A program made the translations under genes and the position numbers. From contig JACPTT010000024.1 of the NCBI GenBank assembly GCA_016192645.1, positions 1 to 6,492 of the forward strand: 6,492 nucleotides of DNA. Direction: 5' to 3'. The notes beneath the pieces are model-generated. The model was not told where the DNA came from. It saw only the letters and a list, made by a program, of their open reading frames with translations, and did no database searches. Source of the stretch: Candidatus Levyibacteriota bacterium (lineage in GTDB: Bacteria > Patescibacteriota > Microgenomatia > Levybacterales > UBA12049). Position 1 is the first letter of the stretch. The number at the start of each line of letters is the position of its first letter. Shown here piece by piece: positions 4,567-6,492 of the stretch.

Positions 4567-5388
4567 CTAATTACTTGGTGCAGAGATCGGAGTTAGTCTG
4601 CGTCGAGTAAAGTCATATATTAGAATAGGAGCTCTTTGTGCCCATTCAGAAAATTCATCTATCTTTGCTAGATCACCGTTTATTTCAGTAAGTAAACCTT
4701 TTAATAATTTGGTAAGAAAAGCTATCTGTTCTGAAACGGGCATTTGTTTTATCTGTTCATCTTTGGACTGCTTCATAAAGAAAGATACGGTAAAATAAGT
4801 TCTTACGATTTCACCCAATTTAGTATCATTAGCATCAAGATGCATGGCTCTTCGTATCTCCCTGAAAAAAATTGCAGGTAATAAGACTATCATTTCGCTC
4901 GCGATAACAGGTTCGGAGTCTTTTTCGTCAGGAAAGAGATCATGGGAGGCAAGAGGTCCGATGATAGTTTCTTTTCTCCGCTTTTCCTCTGTTGTTTTAA
5001 CTTCAGTCGTTTTCCTCCAAAAAAGATATTTTCTTCTTTTTTCTGTCCTGTGAGTTACAGGTACCATAGTATCTGTGTTTTCGGTTACAGAGACAGGTTG
5101 ATGAAAATTAATAATAACTGTGCCTTTATCTGGTCGAGGAAAAGGGATGGCGTCGTTCGGAATCTGTTGAAAAACTAAATACCAACGTGTTGTACGTTCT
5201 CCAACTTGTTCAAAAGAATGAAACCCAGGTTTTGTTCCTCGCTCTAAAAGTATCATACCTGCATCGTCTGCTATAAACTTCCCTGGTTTAAAGACTCTCC
5301 AGTCAAAGACAAGCTGTATCCCTACAGGTTGAGCGCCGCCAATCTTCTCTTTATCTCCACTTGGTATGTCTCTTGCTGATTCAACCAT
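4567..5388 (-). CDS. Hypothetical protein, 273 residues, cargo between repeat copies A and B
   Basis: I do not recognise this protein. It appears soluble, with no signal peptide or clear membrane span. Residues 22-110 look like a beta-rich domain (IQLVFDWRVF, GMILLERGT, RWYLVFQQIP, GTVIINFHQPVSV). A strongly basic, Lys/Arg/Thr/Glu-rich linker follows at about 114-141. Residues 160-245 look helical (ASEMIVLLPAIFFREIRRAM, EQIAFLTKLLKGLLTEI). The tail ends RRRLTPISAPSN. It has its own promoter, with the -10 six bases before ATG 5388, and is translated without a Shine-Dalgarno. It is the single gene of the unit bounded by direct repeats A and B and shares the orientation of mreB, so it reads as accessory cargo. 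Base composition is more A+T-rich than the mre genes by eye. No function is assigned. Confidence 0.82.
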   Translation of the reverse strand: MVESARDIPSGDKEKIGGAQPVGIQLVFDWRVFKPGKFIADDAGMILLERGTKPGFHSFEQVGERTTRWYLVFQQIPNDAIPFPRPDKGTVIINFHQPVSVTENTDTMVPVTHRTEKRRKYLFWRKTTEVKTTEEKRRKETIIGPLASHDLFPDEKDSEPVIASEMIVLLPAIFFREIRRAMHLDANDTKLGEIVRTYFTVSFFMKQSKDEQIKQMPVSEQIAFLTKLLKGLLTEINGDLAKIDEFSEWAQRAPILIYDFTRRRLTPISAPSN

Positions 5389-5394
5389 ACATGG

Positions 5395-5423
5395 ATAATA
5401 GCAGAAAAATATCTCAAAAGCAA
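5395..5423 (-). promoter_or_regulatory. Promoter of the 273-residue gene
   Basis: On the minus strand TTGCTT (5418-5423), a 17-base spacer and TATTAT (5395-5400) preceded by an extended -10 TG. Six bases separate it from ATG 5388, giving a leaderless transcript, as with the HTH gene. An out-of-frame ATG at 5390-5392 opens a frame that stops after three codons and can be ignored. Confidence 0.62.
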
Positions 5424-5464
5424 CCTAAAGTATTATGTGAACACATATGCAACCGTGGTTTCTT

Positions 5465-6492
5465 TTAACAAAATTTTGCTATAGCATAAAAATGTCGCGA
5501 AATACCAAAATGTATATACCGATCCCGTATCGGAATAGATAGGACGAAACGGTAATGAGCGACTAGCGAAGGCGACCGAACACCCCCCGTGACTTTGACG
5601 CGGGAAAGCAAAGCTTCATCCTCCAGAATTTTTCCCGTTCCTCGAACAACAGTTGTTAGCGGGTCATCAGCCAAAACAACCGGGATTCTTGTGCGCTCAA
5701 CGATGAGGTGGTCAAGCCCGGGAAGCAACGCTCCGCCGCCGGTTAGCAAAATTCCGTGCTCCAAAATATCGCTGGTTAGCTCAGGCGGCGCCTCCTCCAG
5801 GGTATCGGCAATCTCCTCAATAATTTGAGAGATAATCGGTCCCAATGCTTCTCGAACCTCAGTTTCTGAAACTCGAAGACTTTTCGGCAGTCCGGTTTCG
5901 ATATCCCGCCCTCTAACAATCGCCATCTTCTCCCCTTTTACCTCTTCTTCGTATTGAACAGCTTCGTCTCTTTTTTTCTCTTCGTCTTTGAATTTTGAAT
6001 TTTGATTTTTGATTTTTGAACTCTTTTTATACGCGCTTCCCACCTTTATCTTTAGCTCTTCTGCGCTTGCTTCGCCAATTAAAAGACCGTGTCTAAGTCT
6101 TATATAATGGGTAATTGCTTGGTTCATCTCATCTCCGGCAATTCGCAAAGAGCGAGAAACAACTATCCCACCCAACGAAAGAACGGCAATCTCCGTTGTC
6201 CCGCCGCCAACGTCAACAACCATTACCCCGCTTGGTTGAAAAACCGAGATTCCTTCGCCTATTGCAGCCGCCATCGGCTCTTCAATTAAATACGCCTGCC
6301 TAGCTCCTGCTGAAAGCGCAGCCTCCCAAACAGCTCTTCTTTCCACCTCAGTCACGGCCGAAGGAATACCAATAACAACCTTAGGCCGCGCCAGAGCTGA
6401 TGGAAAAACGGTTCCCACCTCATGGATCTGGTGAATGTAATGGGAGATCATTGCCGCAGTTGCGTCAAAGTCGGAAATAACCCCATGCCGCA
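5465..6492 (-). CDS. mreB: Rod shape-determining protein MreB (actin-like), 5' end outside window
   Basis: MreB is the ATP-binding actin homologue that guides lateral wall synthesis. The frame enters the window at about residue 75 of the family (RHGVISDFDATAAM) and contains VVIGIPSAVTEVERRAV, EEPMAAAIGEGI, the phosphate-2 loop VMVVDVGGGTTEIAVLSLGG, the IAGDEMNQAI segment, RGRDIETGLP, and the adenosine-binding GILLTGGGALLPGL. Two features are odd. Between IKVGSAYKK and MAIVRGRD lie 32 residues (SSKIKNQNSKFK, then a Glu/Lys-rich stretch) where homologues have about six; part is encoded by a heptamer repeat. And from the Leu codon at 5606-5608 onward the last 47 residues are encoded by repeat copy A and the spacer beyond it, replacing or extending the usual short tail after GTGKILED. 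The ATPase core seems intact. Which part of the tail is ancestral cannot be told here. Confidence 0.93.
   Translation of the reverse strand, partial: RHGVISDFDATAAMISHYIHQIHEVGTVFPSALARPKVVIGIPSAVTEVERRAVWEAALSAGARQAYLIEEPMAAAIGEGISVFQPSGVMVVDVGGGTTEIAVLSLGGIVVSRSLRIAGDEMNQAITHYIRLRHGLLIGEASAEELKIKVGSAYKKSSKIKNQNSKFKDEEKKRDEAVQYEEEVKGEKMAIVRGRDIETGLPKSLRVSETEVREALGPIISQIIEEIADTLEEAPPELTSDILEHGILLTGGGALLPGLDHLIVERTRIPVVLADDPLTTVVRGTGKILEDEALLSRVKVTGGVRSPSLVAHYRFVLSIPIRDRYIHFGISRHFYAIAKFC
5514..5608. repeat. Structured direct repeat, copy A, read as the end of mreB
   Basis: Ninety-five bases matching copy B, with the same CCGAT-CCCGT-ATCGG hairpin (5519-5533) and a CCCGTG/CGCGGG stem near the right end. 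Its right boundary falls on a codon boundary of mreB, and mreB reads through the whole repeat to a stop at 5465-5467. All three copies have the same orientation. Confidence 0.85.
5991..6018. repeat. Four heptamer tandem repeats within mreB
   Basis: On the plus strand the units are AATTTTG, AATTTTG, ATTTTTG, ATTTTTG; in the coding sense CAAAAAT twice, then CAAAATT twice. They encode the KIKNQNSKFK part of the extra segment in MreB. Seven-base units shift frame at each copy, but the whole extra segment (5927-6022, 96 bases) is a multiple of three and keeps mreB open. Confidence 0.85.

Noticed and set aside
4844..5178. Two overlapping plus-strand open frames of 69 and 78 codons.
   Set aside because: Both are antisense shadows of the 273-residue gene, rich in Ser/Phe/Lys runs, without ribosome binding sites.
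5519..5533. Repeat hairpin CCGAT/ATCGG as an intrinsic terminator for mreB.
   Set aside because: The stem is only 5 bp and the following minus-strand bases are mixed A/T without a proper T-run; copy C has no T-rich tail at all.
3651..5608. CRISPR array from the direct repeats.
   Set aside because: Only three copies of a long repeat, spaced 0.75-1.1 kb with genes between; no regular short spacers and no cas genes.
4405..5608. Classical integron attC sites.
   Set aside because: The GTTRRRY core and its inverted partner are not found at the repeat ends, and no integron integrase is in the window; only the layout is reminiscent.
4405..5608. Composite transposon or insertion sequence flanked by copies A and B.
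   Set aside because: The flanks are direct repeats without terminal inverted repeats, and the enclosed protein shows no transposase or recombinase motif.
5589..6303. Plus-strand open frames of 62-79 codons opposite mreB.
   Set aside because: The minus strand here encodes clear MreB motifs; these are antisense shadows.
5590..6475. GACTTTGACGC occurs in the repeats (plus strand) and in mreB near 6461-6475 (minus strand).
   Set aside because: An 11-base match among many comparisons is within chance; in mreB it encodes the conserved DFDA segment.

Overview
The window is a rod-shape (mre) cluster on the minus strand that has been opened up by accessory DNA. Read in minus orientation it runs mreB (5' end outside the window), an accessory block of about 2.4 kb, mreC, a foreign-looking plus-strand gene, mreD, and the gene for PBP2 (mrdA, 3' end outside the window). 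mreB-mreC-mreD-mrdA is the classical order of the bacterial elongasome cluster. Short genes, abutting or overlapping coding regions, promoters set so close to ATG that transcripts would be leaderless, and many small GC-rich palindromes in A+T-rich spacers suggest a Candidate Phyla Radiation (Patescibacteria) genome, perhaps Microgenomates. That placement is inference from style; no marker gene in the window fixes it.

Region by region. 1-1355: PBP2, with transmembrane anchor, SxxK and SxD motifs visible. 1352-1652: MreD, readable only with one frameshift. 1653-1724: divergent promoter region. 1725-2390: an unrecognised 221-residue plus-strand gene that ends one base from the stop of mreC. 2392-3156: MreC, whose start conflicts with its promoter. 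3157-3230: back-to-back promoters for mreC and for a plus-strand leader. 3228-3396: a SAM-I-clan riboswitch-like leader ending in an intrinsic terminator. 3421-3579: a 52-codon ORF with a perfect Shine-Dalgarno but a CTG start. 3592-3730: a string of hairpins including repeat copy C. 3725-4342: a HTH antitoxin-like gene and a decayed PIN-domain toxin. 4405-4500: repeat copy B. 4567-5388: an unrecognised 273-residue gene. 5514-5608: repeat copy A, read as the 3' end of mreB. 5465-6492: mreB.

Two things stand out. First, three direct copies of a structured repeat each follow the 3' end of a minus-strand gene (mreB, the 273-residue gene, the PIN remnant), so the block looks like a cassette array of gene plus repeat units; copy C differs from A and B by a clean insertion of a 20-bp perfect palindrome. 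Second, a complete SAM-type leader with sigma70 promoter, terminator and Shine-Dalgarno controls only a tiny unknown ORF. PBP2, MreB, MreC and MreD would together direct lateral wall synthesis; the inserted genes show no obvious link to that job.
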